The notes under the pieces were generated by a model. The model saw nothing but the letters and a program-made list of their open reading frames with translations, was not told where the DNA came from and did no database searches. Shown piece after piece: positions 1 through 10,400 of a DNA stretch of 64,000 nucleotides. This stretch comes from Gammaproteobacteria bacterium (lineage in GTDB: Bacteria; Pseudomonadota; Gammaproteobacteria; Arenicellales; Poriferihabitantaceae), in contig JAPOSW010000006.1 in the NCBI GenBank assembly GCA_026709505.1, positions 1-64,000 on the forward strand, written 5' to 3'. Both the position numbers and the translations under genes were made by a program. How positions within the stretch are numbered: the first letter of the stretch is position 1; every line of letters starts with the position of its first letter.

Positions 1-277
1 GTCAGGAACTGGACATCAAAACGCAGCTTGTGTCAAGTGTGATATGGTGATAGGTCTTTAATGGCATCTTATTTCTATCAAAATCAAACCCGAAAACATA
101 CAAGGAACCGTATATGCAAATTAATATTTCTGCTTCCGGGCTGTCATTGTATAAATAATCCGGTTAAGCAGAAAATCAGATTGATTGTTTCCAGTGCAAC
201 TTGCCTCTGAGAATTTGCCCTGTCCGTTTCCTATTTGATTCAAGCCCCCAGTTCCAGTCCGAAGTGCAACACTGCCC

Positions 278-308
278 CTGTCCATGAAGGCTACGCCTTC
301 ATGGACAG
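278..308. repeat. Perfect 14-bp hairpin inside the IS30 end
   Basis: CTGTCCATGAAGGC and GCCTTCATGGACAG are exact reverse complements separated by TAC. The structure lies just inside the left (transposase 3') end of the IS30 remnant. It could block transcription into or out of the element. There is no T-run beside it, so it is not a canonical terminator. Confidence 0.6.
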
Positions 309-488
309 ACAGGGGGGAAGACAGGATCCGGAAGTGCCCGTTCGATGCCGAAACGGCGACAGTCTCGACTTTCCGGCATTGCAGGCGATGCAGTCCGGCA
401 CTGCAAGGCCCGGTGCAGGCCCGGCAGGCGCATGCCTCCATCGCCCGCCGGTTGCGGGCACAGCTCAGGACCTGACCCGGCCAGGGAA

Positions 489-1097
489 TCAGGGCGAGGG
501 CAGGACTTCGTGAAAGACCTCGAATGGCGTGAGGCAGCCCAGCACCTTGCGGGGGCGGCGGTTCAGGCGATCCTCGGCCTGACGCACTTCTTCCGCCGTG
601 ACCCGGGTCAGGCCGGTGCCCTTCGGAAAGTACTGGCGCACCAGGCCATTGGCGTGCTCGTTCAGGCCCCGCTCCCGGGAGTGGCAAGGAGTCGCAAGGC
701 AGAGCCCCGCCTCCAGCCCGGCGGAGATCTCCCGGTGACCGGCGAACTCCTTGCCGCTGTCCGCAGTCAGGGTGTGCATAAAGTCCCGGTGCGCTCCCAG
801 TCGCCGCAGCAGGTCTTCAGCCAAGGGTGCCGCGGCCCTCCTGGCCAGGAGCTCTAGACGGCCCTCGATCTGCTCCGGACTCCAGCCCTCCGTCCGCTTG
901 CGCGGAACGCCCGAAGCACGGCTGCGGCGGGCACAGCCCCTGTCCTGGGCCTGCCGATGGCGGGCGATCCCGCGGCTGATCGTGGCCGGACTCCGGCCCA
1001 GCTCCCTGGCGATCTCACGGATCGACAGGCCTCCGGACATCAGAACCTTGATCTGGCATCGTTCATCGCAGGCCAGCTGGCGGCAGCTCTTGCACAT
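489..1097 (-). pseudogene. IS30-family transposase, internal deletion
   Basis: The 202-residue reading frame starts with the IS30-type helix-turn-helix region (LSIREIARELGRSPATISR) and continues to GWSPEQIEGRLELL. It then jumps directly to the late catalytic region (LTADSGKEFAGH, LNEHANGLVRQYFPKG, RLNRRPRKVLG). Family members are about 320 residues, so roughly 120 residues are missing, including the first aspartate of the DDE triad. The second aspartate (TADSGKEF) and the glutamate (NEHANGL) are still present. The reading frame is intact across the deletion but the protein should be inactive. Flanking inverted repeats support its origin as an IS. Confidence 0.8.
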
Positions 1098-1200
1098 GAC
1101 AGTTCTCCGTTATGCTTGACATGGAGATTGTCATCCGCCCGCTGGCCGTCTGCAGCACGACGCCACCCTACAGGGTGTTGCACTTCAGAGTGGAATTGGG

Positions 1201-2052
1201 ATGTTTGACGTCCACCGCAAACTGAAACCGGACCTTGCTCTATTGGTGCGTGCGAAAAATAACCGGCGCATTGCCGGAGGTTCGCTGTTTGAACAGATGC
1301 GCACCCAGCCGGTTCGCCATCGGATGCCGGTCTGGGTGCCGAAGCGGTCGGGGCGTCGCGGGACCGGTACGCAGAAAGCGGTACTCAAGCGCGAGGCCCG
1401 GATGGCCGGTTGCGAGCTGCGCTGGAACGAGGTGACGATCCCCATCCCCCGGGACCGCAAGGCGGAAGTGGGCGAGCAGCCGGTGGTGCTGAACCTGGTC
1501 CATATTCGGGAGAGCGAGGAACCGGCCGATGATGCCAAGCGTCTCGAGTGGTTTCTGTATACCAGTCTGCCGGTTTCCAATGCCCGACAGGCACTGGATG
1601 TGATTCAGTACTACAAACTGAGGTGGCGCATCGAGGACTGGCACCGCATTCTCAAGAGCGGTTGCGATGTGGAATTGCTCGCCCACCGCACCGCAGCACG
1701 CCTGAAGCGCGCGATTGCCTTGCGGGCCGTAGTTGCCTGGCGGCTTGCGACCTTGCCCCTGCTGGGCCGGGAGACTCCGGGACTGGATCCTTCTGTGCTG
1801 TTTTCCGAAGTCGAGCTGGCGGTGATCCGTGACTTTGCCCGCTTCCGCAATCAAAAGCTGCCGGAGAATCTTGGACAGGCAGTCAAGATCCTAGCCATGA
1901 TGGGTGGCTGCCTCAATCGACCGAATGGTGCCCCGGCCGGAAGTCAGGTGATGTGGGAAGGATACAGTTATCTGTATGGCAATGCGCAGGTGATTGAACG
2001 AGCCAAGGCGCTCGGCATCGGCAGTGAAGTGTCTCGCATGATCACCGGGTGA
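1201..2052 (+). pseudogene. IS4/Tn5-type transposase, 3' fragment
   Basis: The 283-residue frame begins in the middle of an IS4-family, IS50/Tn5-like transposase (FDVHRKLKPDLALLVRAKNN) directly at the edge of the IS30 remnant. It contains the YREK signature, Y-x2-R-x3-E-x6-K, in YKLRWRIEDWHRILKSG, which carries the catalytic glutamate. The N-terminal half, with the first and probably the second catalytic aspartates, is absent; full-length relatives are about 450-480 residues. The ATG at 1201 is therefore not a natural start. The most likely history is interruption by the IS30 element followed by loss of the 5' half. Confidence 0.8.
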
Positions 2053-2137
2053 GGATCGGTACTGCTATCCAGTTCAATCTTGTTGTGCGGTGTTTTTGCT
2101 CCCAATTTCGCCCGAAATCCGCAAAACCGTGAAATTT

Positions 2138-2442
2138 TTACCCCTTTGCTGTGACGCTATTTGTGGGTAATAGGCAGCCCCTTGAGCCCCGCGCAGCGAG
2201 GGCTTCAGAGAGATCGTAGAACCGCTGCAGGTTGATCTAGTACTCTGGAGACGTGCTGTAGAATTTCGCCAATCGAAGCGCCGTTCCACGCTCAAGGCGG
2301 TTTCCTGTCTGATGAGCCGCTCAATGCGCGTGCGGGGCACGTGCAGGTGGCGGGCCAGTTCGATCACGCCAATATGTGGTCGGCTTGAGATAAAGCTCCT
2401 GAGGCACTTCCCCAGGATGGCGGGGTTCTTTAGCAAAGACAT
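2138..2442 (-). pseudogene. higA: HigA-type antitoxin, frameshifted and with a stop
   Basis: The start (MSLLKNPAILGKCLRSF) leads into a HigA/VapI-type helix-turn-helix ending HVPRTRIERLIRQETALS. Near position 2290 the frame is lost by about one base. The normal continuation ALRLAKFYSTSPEY reappears in another frame and is followed by a TAG where the family has a Trp codon, then INLQRFYDLSEALAARG. Two lesions therefore break the gene. No HigB toxin is visible upstream on the same strand (2443-2531). It is probably a dead toxin-antitoxin relic in the IS-rich left end. Confidence 0.7.
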
Positions 2443-2531
2443 GTTTCACCTCCTCAGTAGCAATCCACAATTTCGGCTTGCGGCGGGTCGCGACCTGGAC
2501 TGGTGTTACGATTGGATTTCTACAGGTCGGG

Positions 2532-3080
2532 CTATTGAAGAATGCTGTTCAGGGACAGCTCGCTGGCAGAAGTCCATAACTGCTTGGGATCACCCCAATG
2601 GACATCATGGCCGACAGGTTCGGAGACAACATACCATAAATCAACATCATTTGGATTGATACATGGATTGAGTGAGCTGGCCAATTGCTCAGTATCATGT
2701 AATCTTCCTTCCAACTCTACTAACGGACTTCCTCGCCATATATCCTGCCCGTCCCTATATTGTTGCATGGCTTGCCCAACGTGAAAATCAGCTACTCCAA
2801 TATCCTGAGACAGCACATCAATAAATTCTTGAATATTCATACCGCGTGAAGGATAAGCATACAGAGTAACCAGTAATTCCAGTTGCTCTGGCGCAATGAA
2901 AGCCTGTGCACTCCACCTGATTTTATCCACCAAGGTGACTTCGTTCAGGGTCACGGTCAAGTCGACACAGCCAGAGGAATGTGTTGTCCCATTCTGGGCA
3001 TTCAGCCCGGCAGAAAGCAAGAACATCAATATGCAGGACGGTAATGCTGGACTTAGTTTTTTTTTAGGGCTTATATACAT
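2532..3080 (-). CDS. Unknown exported protein
   Basis: I do not recognise this 182-residue protein. The N-terminus (MYISPKKKLSPALPSCILMF followed by LLSAGLNAQ) is a typical Sec signal: a lysine-rich start, a hydrophobic core and a small-residue cleavage site near residue 29. The mature part is soluble-looking, with two cysteines (SGCVDL and NPCINP) that could form a disulfide, and a tryptophan-rich end (DLWYVVSEP, DVHWGDPKQLW). It lies alone between a decayed antitoxin and a small membrane-protein gene. Coding is supported by length and signal peptide only. Confidence 0.5.
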   Translation of the reverse strand: MYISPKKKLSPALPSCILMFLLSAGLNAQNGTTHSSGCVDLTVTLNEVTLVDKIRWSAQAFIAPEQLELLVTLYAYPSRGMNIQEFIDVLSQDIGVADFHVGQAMQQYRDGQDIWRGSPLVELEGRLHDTEQLASSLNPCINPNDVDLWYVVSEPVGHDVHWGDPKQLWTSASELSLNSILQ

Positions 3081-3290
3081 AACTGGACAAAGATAAAATT
3101 AAAATTGTGTCGACAAGCAACCTCAAACCAGCTCGAAAGACGTGAAAGTGGGGCCAATTCGGGGTTGACTGTCAATATCGACCCTTATTGCGGGGAAGAT
3201 TGACTTTTTCAAGTAATCTATATAAGTCCCTTTTTTCATTACACTCATCGAAAAATAGTTTTCAAATTAGTTAACAAGAAAATCGCCATC

Positions 3291-3737
3291 TCAAATTTGA
3301 AAGACATTGCGAATTACAACAATAACAAATGCTGGGAGGACTAGTCCCGATATATACAAGCGGACTGGGCCATGACGTGTCTCGGCCATAGCGATCAGGA
3401 AGCCAAAAAAGGCAGATATGACCAATACAAAAAGTGGCATAACATAGGTAATAAGCCCCTCAATCTCAAGCAAGGCATCAATGTCAACTACTATGAATGC
3501 ACCTGATACGAATAATGTAAGCGCCCCCAATGACGCATATGTGACTCTCAGCCGCCACCGCAGCGGCTTGTCCAGTCGCTGAAAATAGGTCTCATATACC
3601 GCATCAATGAATTTGTCGATGGATTTCTTGCGAGTTCGCCTTGATTCACGGATTTGCATTGAACTATGACCAGCTGGACCGGGGGATTTAGTTGTCGGAA
3701 CTATAACAGAATTTGCTGAATGGATACTAAACAGCAT
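3291..3737 (-). CDS. Unknown small membrane protein
   Basis: The product is about 148 residues with three predicted membrane segments in its second half (LGALTLFVSGAFIVVDI, YVMPLFVLVISAFFGFLIAM, LYISGLVLPAFVIVVI). A basic N-terminal region (ESRRTRKKSIDKF) precedes them. The function is unknown. If the ATG at 3737 is used, its likely ribosome site AGGGG lies inside the arm of the palindromic element that begins at 3741, so the element may now supply translation signals. An internal start at 3659 (MQIRESRRTRK) is an alternative that would remove the unusual leader segment. Confidence 0.45.
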   Translation of the reverse strand: MLFSIHSANSVIVPTTKSPGPAGHSSMQIRESRRTRKKSIDKFIDAVYETYFQRLDKPLRWRLRVTYASLGALTLFVSGAFIVVDIDALLEIEGLITYVMPLFVLVISAFFGFLIAMAETRHGPVRLYISGLVLPAFVIVVIRNVFQI

Positions 3738-3740
3738 CAA

Positions 3741-3938
3741 ACCCCTAATCCATAAATAGAGATTTTTTTATCCGCTCTAGGCCGGGATTCTGTCGGACGC
3801 GGGGCCGGGGTGTTCCGGATCTGTCCGGAAGGCCGGATTCGGGGCATGGCGGCGCCGGTTTCCATGCCGGAACGCAGTGGCGGGTCGTGTTTCCTAGCCT
3901 GGAGCGGATAAAAAAATCTCTATTTATGGATTAGGGGT
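3741..3938. repeat. 198-bp element with 42-bp inverted arms (MITE-like)
   Basis: Bases 3741-3782 and 3897-3938 are reverse complements at 41 of 42 positions. The outer part reads ACCCCTAATCCATAAATAGA and includes AGATTTTTTTATCCGCTC. The 114-bp centre is GC-rich and has smaller hairpins (TTCCGGA-TCTG-TCCGGAA and GGCATGG...CCATGCC). There is no ORF inside. This fits a non-autonomous miniature transposable element or a large cruciform or RNA structure; with A/T runs next to the arms it could also act as a two-way terminator. No clear target-site duplication was found. Confidence 0.75.
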
Positions 3939-4144
3939 ATACCACAAAAATTATTTTGGTTTACAATGTGCCCCGCCTCACGAGCGGCACATGACCTGCC
4001 TTCAGTGAGTTCGCTAGTGGGCTATCTCCCTACAATCTTCTTATACTATTGAACGTTGCAGCCATCATATTCTGAATCTCTGAGATTGGATGATGCGGAT
4101 ATTTTATAGTTGACCAGCATTACGTGTTCAGCTGGAGGCAAGCC

Positions 4145-4633
4145 ATGAGAAATAATGTTCTGGATGTTTTGAGATACCTGTTCGAGGGAAGTCATGGGAC
4201 TGGTATTGAAGCCATCACGGACGAACAGCAACAGCAAACAGTAGTAGACCAGCTGCAAGAGATGGGATTCGACGGGCATTCGATTAACCAAGCTTTCGAC
4301 TGGATACAGAACCTGTCTTTTCTTGATGGAGTCGATGATGGTGATGTGGGCAGTGCGCAGCGTGGCATTCGATATTACACTAATGAAGAAATCCAGCACC
4401 TGCCAGCCAGAATTCGAGGCTATATCATGGGCCTTGAGCAGGTCGGGATACTGGATACGGTTTCCCGGGAAATGGTTATCAATCAGTTGATGTTTCTGGA
4501 ACCGGAGTCGATCGAGCTGGATTCAGTCAAATGGGTGACCCTGGTGGTTCTGGATAATTATCCTGCTGGGCTGGGCTTGACGCTAACGGAAGAGAATATG
4601 GTGGTAGAAGGCAAATACCGCAGCATGCATTGA
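4145..4633 (+). CDS. smg: Smg family protein (DUF494)
   Basis: This 162-residue protein matches the Smg/DUF494 family, recognised from its start (MRNNVLDVLRYLFEG), its acidic composition and its position directly upstream of topA, as in many gammaproteobacteria (dprA-smg-topA). The biochemical role of Smg is not established. The start at 4145 is chosen over the upstream ATG at 4124 because GGAGG lies a few bases before it and family members begin with this segment. The usual upstream partner dprA is missing here; IS debris and unknown genes lie there instead, suggesting a rearrangement. Confidence 0.85.
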   Translation: MRNNVLDVLRYLFEGSHGTGIEAITDEQQQQTVVDQLQEMGFDGHSINQAFDWIQNLSFLDGVDDGDVGSAQRGIRYYTNEEIQHLPARIRGYIMGLEQVGILDTVSREMVINQLMFLEPESIELDSVKWVTLVVLDNYPAGLGLTLTEENMVVEGKYRSMH

Positions 4634-4693
4634 TGCATCTGGGGTTCATGTCCTGCCTCATAATTGACTGACAAACAACTATTGGGAACATAT

Positions 4694-7060
4694 ATGAGCG
4701 GCCCGCTGATCATCGTTGAATCTCCGGCAAAAGCCAAATCAATAACCCGTTATCTCGGTGGAGGGTTTAAGGCCCTGGCTTCCTATGGCCATGTCAGGCA
4801 GCTTCTTGGCAAGGATGGAGCAGTTGATCCTGAACAGGACTTTGACATGCGTTTTGAGACGGTCGACAAAAACAAGAAGCATGTCGATGCAATTGTCAGG
4901 CAGATGAAGAAATCGGATGCCCTGTATCTTGCAACCGACCCGGACCGGGAGGGTGAAGCAATATCCTGGCACCTGCTTGAACTTCTCAAGGAGAAAAAGG
5001 CCATTGGCCCCAAGCCAGTCTATCGGGTTGAGTTTTTCGAGATTACGCCGTCTGCAATTCAGGAGGCGGTAGAGAACCCTCGAGATATCTCTGGCAACCT
5101 GGTGGAGGCGCAACTCGCTCGCTCGGCCCTTGACCATCTTGTCGGCTTCAATCTCTCGCCGCTGTTGTGGAAGAAAATTCGTACAGGCCTCTCGGCAGGA
5201 CGGGTTCAAAGTCCCGCACTTCGCATGATTTGCGAGCGGGAGCAGGAAATTGATGCGTTTGAACCTCGGGAATACTGGACCATCGATGCAGACGTCTCTC
5301 AATCCGGACACAAATTCACGGCAAAACTCAGTACTTATGCGGGTGAGAAAGTACAGAAATTTTCCATTGCCGAAGAGAGCCGGGCAAAACTTGTCAGGCA
5401 GACGCTTGTAGAAGCAGCCGATGGAAAACTGGATGTGCTGGAAGTGGTTCATAAAGAGAAAAAGCGCAATCCAGCTCCTCCTTTCACTACCTCTACCCTG
5501 CAGCAGGAAGCGTCCAGAAAACTCCGGTTCACGACCCGGAAAACCATGCAGGTTGCCCAGCAGCTATATGAGGGGATTGACGTAAACGGCGAGTCAATTG
5601 GCTTGATTACCTACATGCGTACCGACTCGGTTTCGCTGGCCTCAACGGCAATCCGGGAAATGCGCAAGGCGATTTCCGAACGATACGGCGCCGAGATGCT
5701 GCCGAAAGCGCCGCGCCATTTCTCGAACAAGACCCGCAATGCACAGGAAGCACATGAGGGCATTCGCCCGACATCGGCAATGCGTTTTCCGAGAAACCTG
5801 AAGCACGCCCTGTCCGAAGACCAGCACAAGCTCTACCAGTTGATCTGGAACCGGACCATAGCGAGTCAAATGATGCATGCAGTCATCAATACCACAGCTG
5901 TCGACCTGGGAGTCGGTCCGGCTGATGAGACCGGTAGCGAGGGCACGGGCATGTCAATATCGCCGCCAGCGGGGATATTCAGGGCAAGCGGGTCCACCAT
6001 CCGCAACCCGGGCTTCATGTCGGTTTACCTGGAAGATCAGGATGACGTTCCGGATTCGGACAGGAAAGAGGTACTCTTGCCAAGTCTCAAAAAGGGCATG
6101 CAGGTGGACTTGCTTGAAATCAAGGCCGAGCAGCATTTCACTGAACCACCGCCCCGGTTTAATGAAGCCAGCCTGGTCAAGGCACTGGAGGGTCATGGGA
6201 TTGGAAGGCCATCGACCTATGCATCAATAATCAGCACCCTGCAAAATCGCGGGTATGCAGAACTGGATGCCCGACGGTTCAAGCCGACTGATACCGGCAA
6301 GATCGTCAACAGGTTCCTTTCCGAGCACTTCACGCGCTACGTAGACTATGAATTCACGGCCGAAATGGAGAGCGAACTCGATGCAATATCCCGCGGAGAG
6401 AAAAAGTGGAAGGAGTTCATGAAGCACTTCTGGATGGATTTTTCAAAACAGGTGATGGAAAAAGACGAAACACTGACTCGGGCCGATGTCAATCAGGCCA
6501 GAGCACTGGGAGATGACCCAAAAACCGGCAAACCCGTTTCAGTCCGTTTGGGTCGCTATGGCCCTTATGCGCAGATCGGATCTCGAGACGATGAAGCCCC
6601 CCCGCGATTTGCGAGCCTGCTTCCCGGACAGCAGCTTGACTCAATCATGCTGGATGAGGCACTGGCACTTTTTGCATTCCCGCGGCAGCTAGGGCAGAGT
6701 CAAGATGAAGAAAACGTAACGGTCAACATGGGGCGTTATGGACCTTATGTGAAGTGTGGCAAGGACAATGCCTCGCTGAAGAAGGATCAGGATCCCGGCA
6801 CCATCGATTTGCAGGCTGCCCTTGAACTGATTGCCGAGAAAAGAGCATTTGATGCCAATCGCCTGATAAAGAAGTTTGAAGAACAGGGAATTCAGGTGCT
6901 GAACGGTCGATATGGCCCTTATGTGACCGATGGGAAAAAGAACGTGACATTGCCCAAGACCATAAACGAACCTGGATCGCTCACTCTTGAAGAATGCCTG
7001 GAATTAATCCGGAACAAGCCCAAATCAGCCAAGCGGCCTAGTACCCGTTCTGGAAAGTAG
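4694..7060 (+). CDS. topA: DNA topoisomerase I
   Basis: Type IA topoisomerase that relaxes negative supercoils by nicking and passing one DNA strand. The Toprim domain is at the N-terminus (LIIVESPAKAKSITRYL; acidic motif DPDREGEAISWHL). The active-site tyrosine lies in LITYMRTDSVSL, and the family motif GIGRPSTYASIISTLQNRGY is present. The C-terminus carries three GRYGPY repeats (about residues 620, 690 and 740) in place of classical zinc fingers. At 788 residues it is of normal length. The ORF can be extended to a TTG at 4664, but the ATG at 4694 has a GGGA site and starts right at the conserved domain. It lies 60 bases after smg, probably co-transcribed. Confidence 0.95.
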   Translation: MSGPLIIVESPAKAKSITRYLGGGFKALASYGHVRQLLGKDGAVDPEQDFDMRFETVDKNKKHVDAIVRQMKKSDALYLATDPDREGEAISWHLLELLKEKKAIGPKPVYRVEFFEITPSAIQEAVENPRDISGNLVEAQLARSALDHLVGFNLSPLLWKKIRTGLSAGRVQSPALRMICEREQEIDAFEPREYWTIDADVSQSGHKFTAKLSTYAGEKVQKFSIAEESRAKLVRQTLVEAADGKLDVLEVVHKEKKRNPAPPFTTSTLQQEASRKLRFTTRKTMQVAQQLYEGIDVNGESIGLITYMRTDSVSLASTAIREMRKAISERYGAEMLPKAPRHFSNKTRNAQEAHEGIRPTSAMRFPRNLKHALSEDQHKLYQLIWNRTIASQMMHAVINTTAVDLGVGPADETGSEGTGMSISPPAGIFRASGSTIRNPGFMSVYLEDQDDVPDSDRKEVLLPSLKKGMQVDLLEIKAEQHFTEPPPRFNEASLVKALEGHGIGRPSTYASIISTLQNRGYAELDARRFKPTDTGKIVNRFLSEHFTRYVDYEFTAEMESELDAISRGEKKWKEFMKHFWMDFSKQVMEKDETLTRADVNQARALGDDPKTGKPVSVRLGRYGPYAQIGSRDDEAPPRFASLLPGQQLDSIMLDEALALFAFPRQLGQSQDEENVTVNMGRYGPYVKCGKDNASLKKDQDPGTIDLQAALELIAEKRAFDANRLIKKFEEQGIQVLNGRYGPYVTDGKKNVTLPKTINEPGSLTLEECLELIRNKPKSAKRPSTRSGK

Positions 7061-7454
7061 TTGCTGCTGTCCTTTTCAGGATTGTATCGTTGCGGTGATG
7101 GTTCGGAGTCGTTGACTATGGAAGAATGACCATTGGTATTCCCATTGCAGACCGGATCGCGATCACACTGTAAGGCGCAATGCCATCCATCCGATTCCCC
7201 GTCTTTGCCATGGTTGCGGTTCGTACCGCTCTGTCCAGATGGGGAATGTCATGGAAAAGCCGGTAGTCCAGTAGCAGAAATGGGCTATCGTTCTCTACCT
7301 GAACCTTGCCACCCTCGAGAGATGTTCATTATGAATGGACTTCGGGATGTCGGTGTTTCCCAGCCCGGGGCATGGTTCGCGCTCCTCAGGAAACTGAAGA
7401 CGAGTTCCTGATTTTTGCCCCATAATAACGGGGTAAAACAAGATCCGGGATCGA
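7061..7454. other. Gene-free stretch between topA and the helicase
   Basis: The 394 bases contain only short overlapping ORFs on both strands with no recognisable product. No clear terminator, tRNA or repeat was seen. The promoter of the downstream helicase gene is presumably here, but I cannot place it with confidence. Confidence 0.4.
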
Positions 7455-10400
7455 ATGGATACATTGCCTGAACACTTTTCTGCCCGGTGCCTGTCGATTG
7501 ATCTGGAAGTCCACCCGAAAACCAGAAAAATCCTTTCCATTGGCGCCTATCGTCAGGAACCGGAATCGACTCTGTACCTGGCCGACAGGCAGGTCCGCTC
7601 TGACATAAATAAACTTGATCTTTTTGCAAGCGGTACTGATTTTCTTCTGGGCCACAACCTGATTATCTTTGATCGTGAACACCTTCAGGCCGCTGCCCCA
7701 AATCTGGAACTCTTGCAGCATCCTTGTATCGACACCCTCTGGCTAAATCCTCTCGCCTTTCCCAAAAACCCCTATCACAAACTGGTCAAGCATTACCAAG
7801 ATCCCTCGATTCTTGGCGATCAGAGAAATAATCCTGAACAGGATGCCCAGCTAGCACTGCAGATCTTATGCGATCAACAACAAGCCTTCCAGAACGATAC
7901 TGAGCGAGACTTGCTGGATATTTTTCACGGGTTGACTGCCTCTGGAACCGATGCAACGGGGTTTGATGCATTTTTTGAGTTTGTACGGAAAGACGCAAGA
8001 CCTTCTATTGAGTCAACTAGGCTCAAGATCACCAAGTGGCTATCCACCAGAGGCTGCCTGACATACAGCAGCGAGATTATCGGTAACCCGCAATCATCAA
8101 ACTGGGCCCTGTCCTACGCTCTGGCATGGATTTCAGTCGCCGGGGGAAATTCGGTCATGCCACCTTGGGTATTCCACACCCATCCCGAATCCGTGACAAT
8201 CGTCCGCAAGCTGCGAGATACCGCCTGTGGCAATCCCGAATGCAGCTGGTGCCGGGAGTATCATGACCCAAAGCAGGAACTGAAGCGCTGGTTTGGTTTT
8301 GATAATTTCCGGTCCGCGCCAATAGATCCCGAGTCTGAGAGACCCATGCAAGAGGTGATTGTCGAATCCTCAATGTCTGCCAAACATGTCCTGGGAATAC
8401 TGCCCACCGGTACAGGCAAGTCCCTTTGCTATCAGCTGCCGGGTCTCTCGCGCTACCATAAAACCGGATCGCTCACGGTAGTCATCTCCCCACTGGTTGC
8501 CCTGATGGCAGATCAGGTCGATGGCATGGAGAAAAACGGGATTACCTGTGCCGCAACCATCAATGGAATGCTGTCATATCCGGAACGAAGCGAAACCCTC
8601 GACTTGGTTCGCTTGGGTGATGTCGGCATCCTGATTATTTCCCCCGAACAACTGCGTAATCGCACAGTACGCAAGACCTTGAGTCAACGCCATATCGGTG
8701 CCTGGGTTATCGATGAGGCCCATTGCCTCTCCAAGTGGGGCCATGATTTTCGTCCGGATTACCGCTATCTGGCCCGCTTTATTGAAGAGAGCTCAAACGA
8801 GGGTGAACCATCCCCAGTCCTCGCCCTGACTGCTACGGCAAAACCCGAAGTCAAGCATGATCTGGTTCAGCATTTCCGTAAAAATCTCAATATAGACATG
8901 AATGTATTTGATGGTGGCAGTTCTCGCACCAATCTGGAGTTCATGGTCGTTCAGACCGACCTTGCCAGAAAACCTGAGGATATCTACCGAATTCTCGAAT
9001 CAGACCTCCTTAAAAGCCAACAGGGTAGCGCCATTATCTATTGTGCCTTTCGCAAAGACACTGAGGACATGGCCAGGTTTCTGAAGCTGAAAAAGGTTGG
9101 TGCTGAACATTTTCATTCCCAGTTAACTCCGGATGCAAAAAAGACTGTTCAGAGTCAATTTATTGAGGGAAAGATTCGCGTAATTGTTGCCACTAATGCA
9201 TTTGGCATGGGCATCGACAAACCGGATGTGCGTTTGGTCATCCATGCCGATATTCCAGGCTCTCTCGAAAACTACATGCAGGAAGCAGGCCGGGCCGGGC
9301 GCGATCGTGCCCCTGCTCGCTGTGTCCTGTTGTTTACCAAGGACGATATTGAGAAGCAGTTTGGCATGTCAGCCCGCTCCCGGCTGACCCGCCAGGAAAT
9401 TACCGGCATCCTCAGAGCGCTCAGAAAAATCGACAAAAGGAACCGCAGACATGGAAGTCGCCATGAAACTGGAGAAGTCGTGGTCACATCAGGCGAAATC
9501 CTGCTCGATGATGAAGAAGGGCTGTTTCAACGGGATGAGGCTACCAACGATACCCGAGTCAAGACCGCAATCTCCTGGCTGGAAGATGCCATTTTGCTGA
9601 CCCGGGAAGAAAATCGCGTTCAGATTTTCCCCTCTTCCCTGCTGGTCGGTTCCATCGAAGATGCCAAATCAAGACTGAATGGACGTGAGAGTATCAAGGC
9701 ATCTTATCGAACCAAGCTTCTCGATATAACAAGCAAGCTGATCCGGTCTGATCCGGACGAAGGGATATCGACGGATGAACTAATGGGAATTACCGGCTTC
9801 ACCCCGGAGCAAATCCAGAAGGCGCTGCACGATCTTGAGGAATTGGGCATTGCGAATAACGACACGGCACTGACTGCTTATATTCATGCCGGAGTAGAAC
9901 GAAATTCACTCCAACGCTTTGACGATGCCAGGGAACTTGAATCCGAACTGATCGGCTATCTTCGCGAAGATGCTCCCGATCTGAGTGTAGATGAAACTTC
10001 GAACCTGCATATGCGTATTGCCTGCCAACGCCTGAAAGACGATGGCATTGTCAACGTCCTGCCAGAACGGGTCTTGCGAATTCTTCGGGGCCTCTCTCAG
10101 GACGGGCGTGATGATCAGGGCAAAGGCTCTATCGATTTGCGCAGTCTGCGTATGGAACATGTCTCAATTACATTGCGTCGAGAATGGGAATCGCTGGATG
10201 CAACAGCGCAATTACGCCGTGATGCCGCGTATGTCTTGCTCCGGCACTGGCTGGGCCGCCTGCCTAGCGGTGCACGAGGAACCGATCTTCTCGTTGATAC
10301 CAACTGGGGTGACTTGCGATCATCGCTGTCCACGGATCTCGATCTAAAAGCCAGAGTCAAGAACATTGACGGCCTGTTACGACGTTCCCTGATGTGGCTT

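Larger units (their letters stand above)
247..1200 (-). mobile_element. IS30-family element, internally deleted
   Basis: Imperfect terminal inverted repeats bound this segment. The left end reads CCCAGTTCCAGTCCGAAGTG and the right end, reverse-complemented, reads CCCAATTCCACTCTGAAGTG; about 23 of 26 bases match. They enclose one minus-strand transposase of IS30 type that has lost its middle. The element is about 950 bp, shorter than usual IS30 members (1.0-1.2 kb), in line with the deletion. Its right end abuts the interrupted 3' part of an IS4-type transposase, so it probably inserted there and the other half was later lost. No matching half of the IS4 gene is visible to the left. Confidence 0.7.

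Noticed and set aside
4664-4693. Upstream TTG start for topA
   Set aside because: The ATG at 4694 has a ribosome site and begins at the conserved Toprim segment; the extra ten residues have no support.
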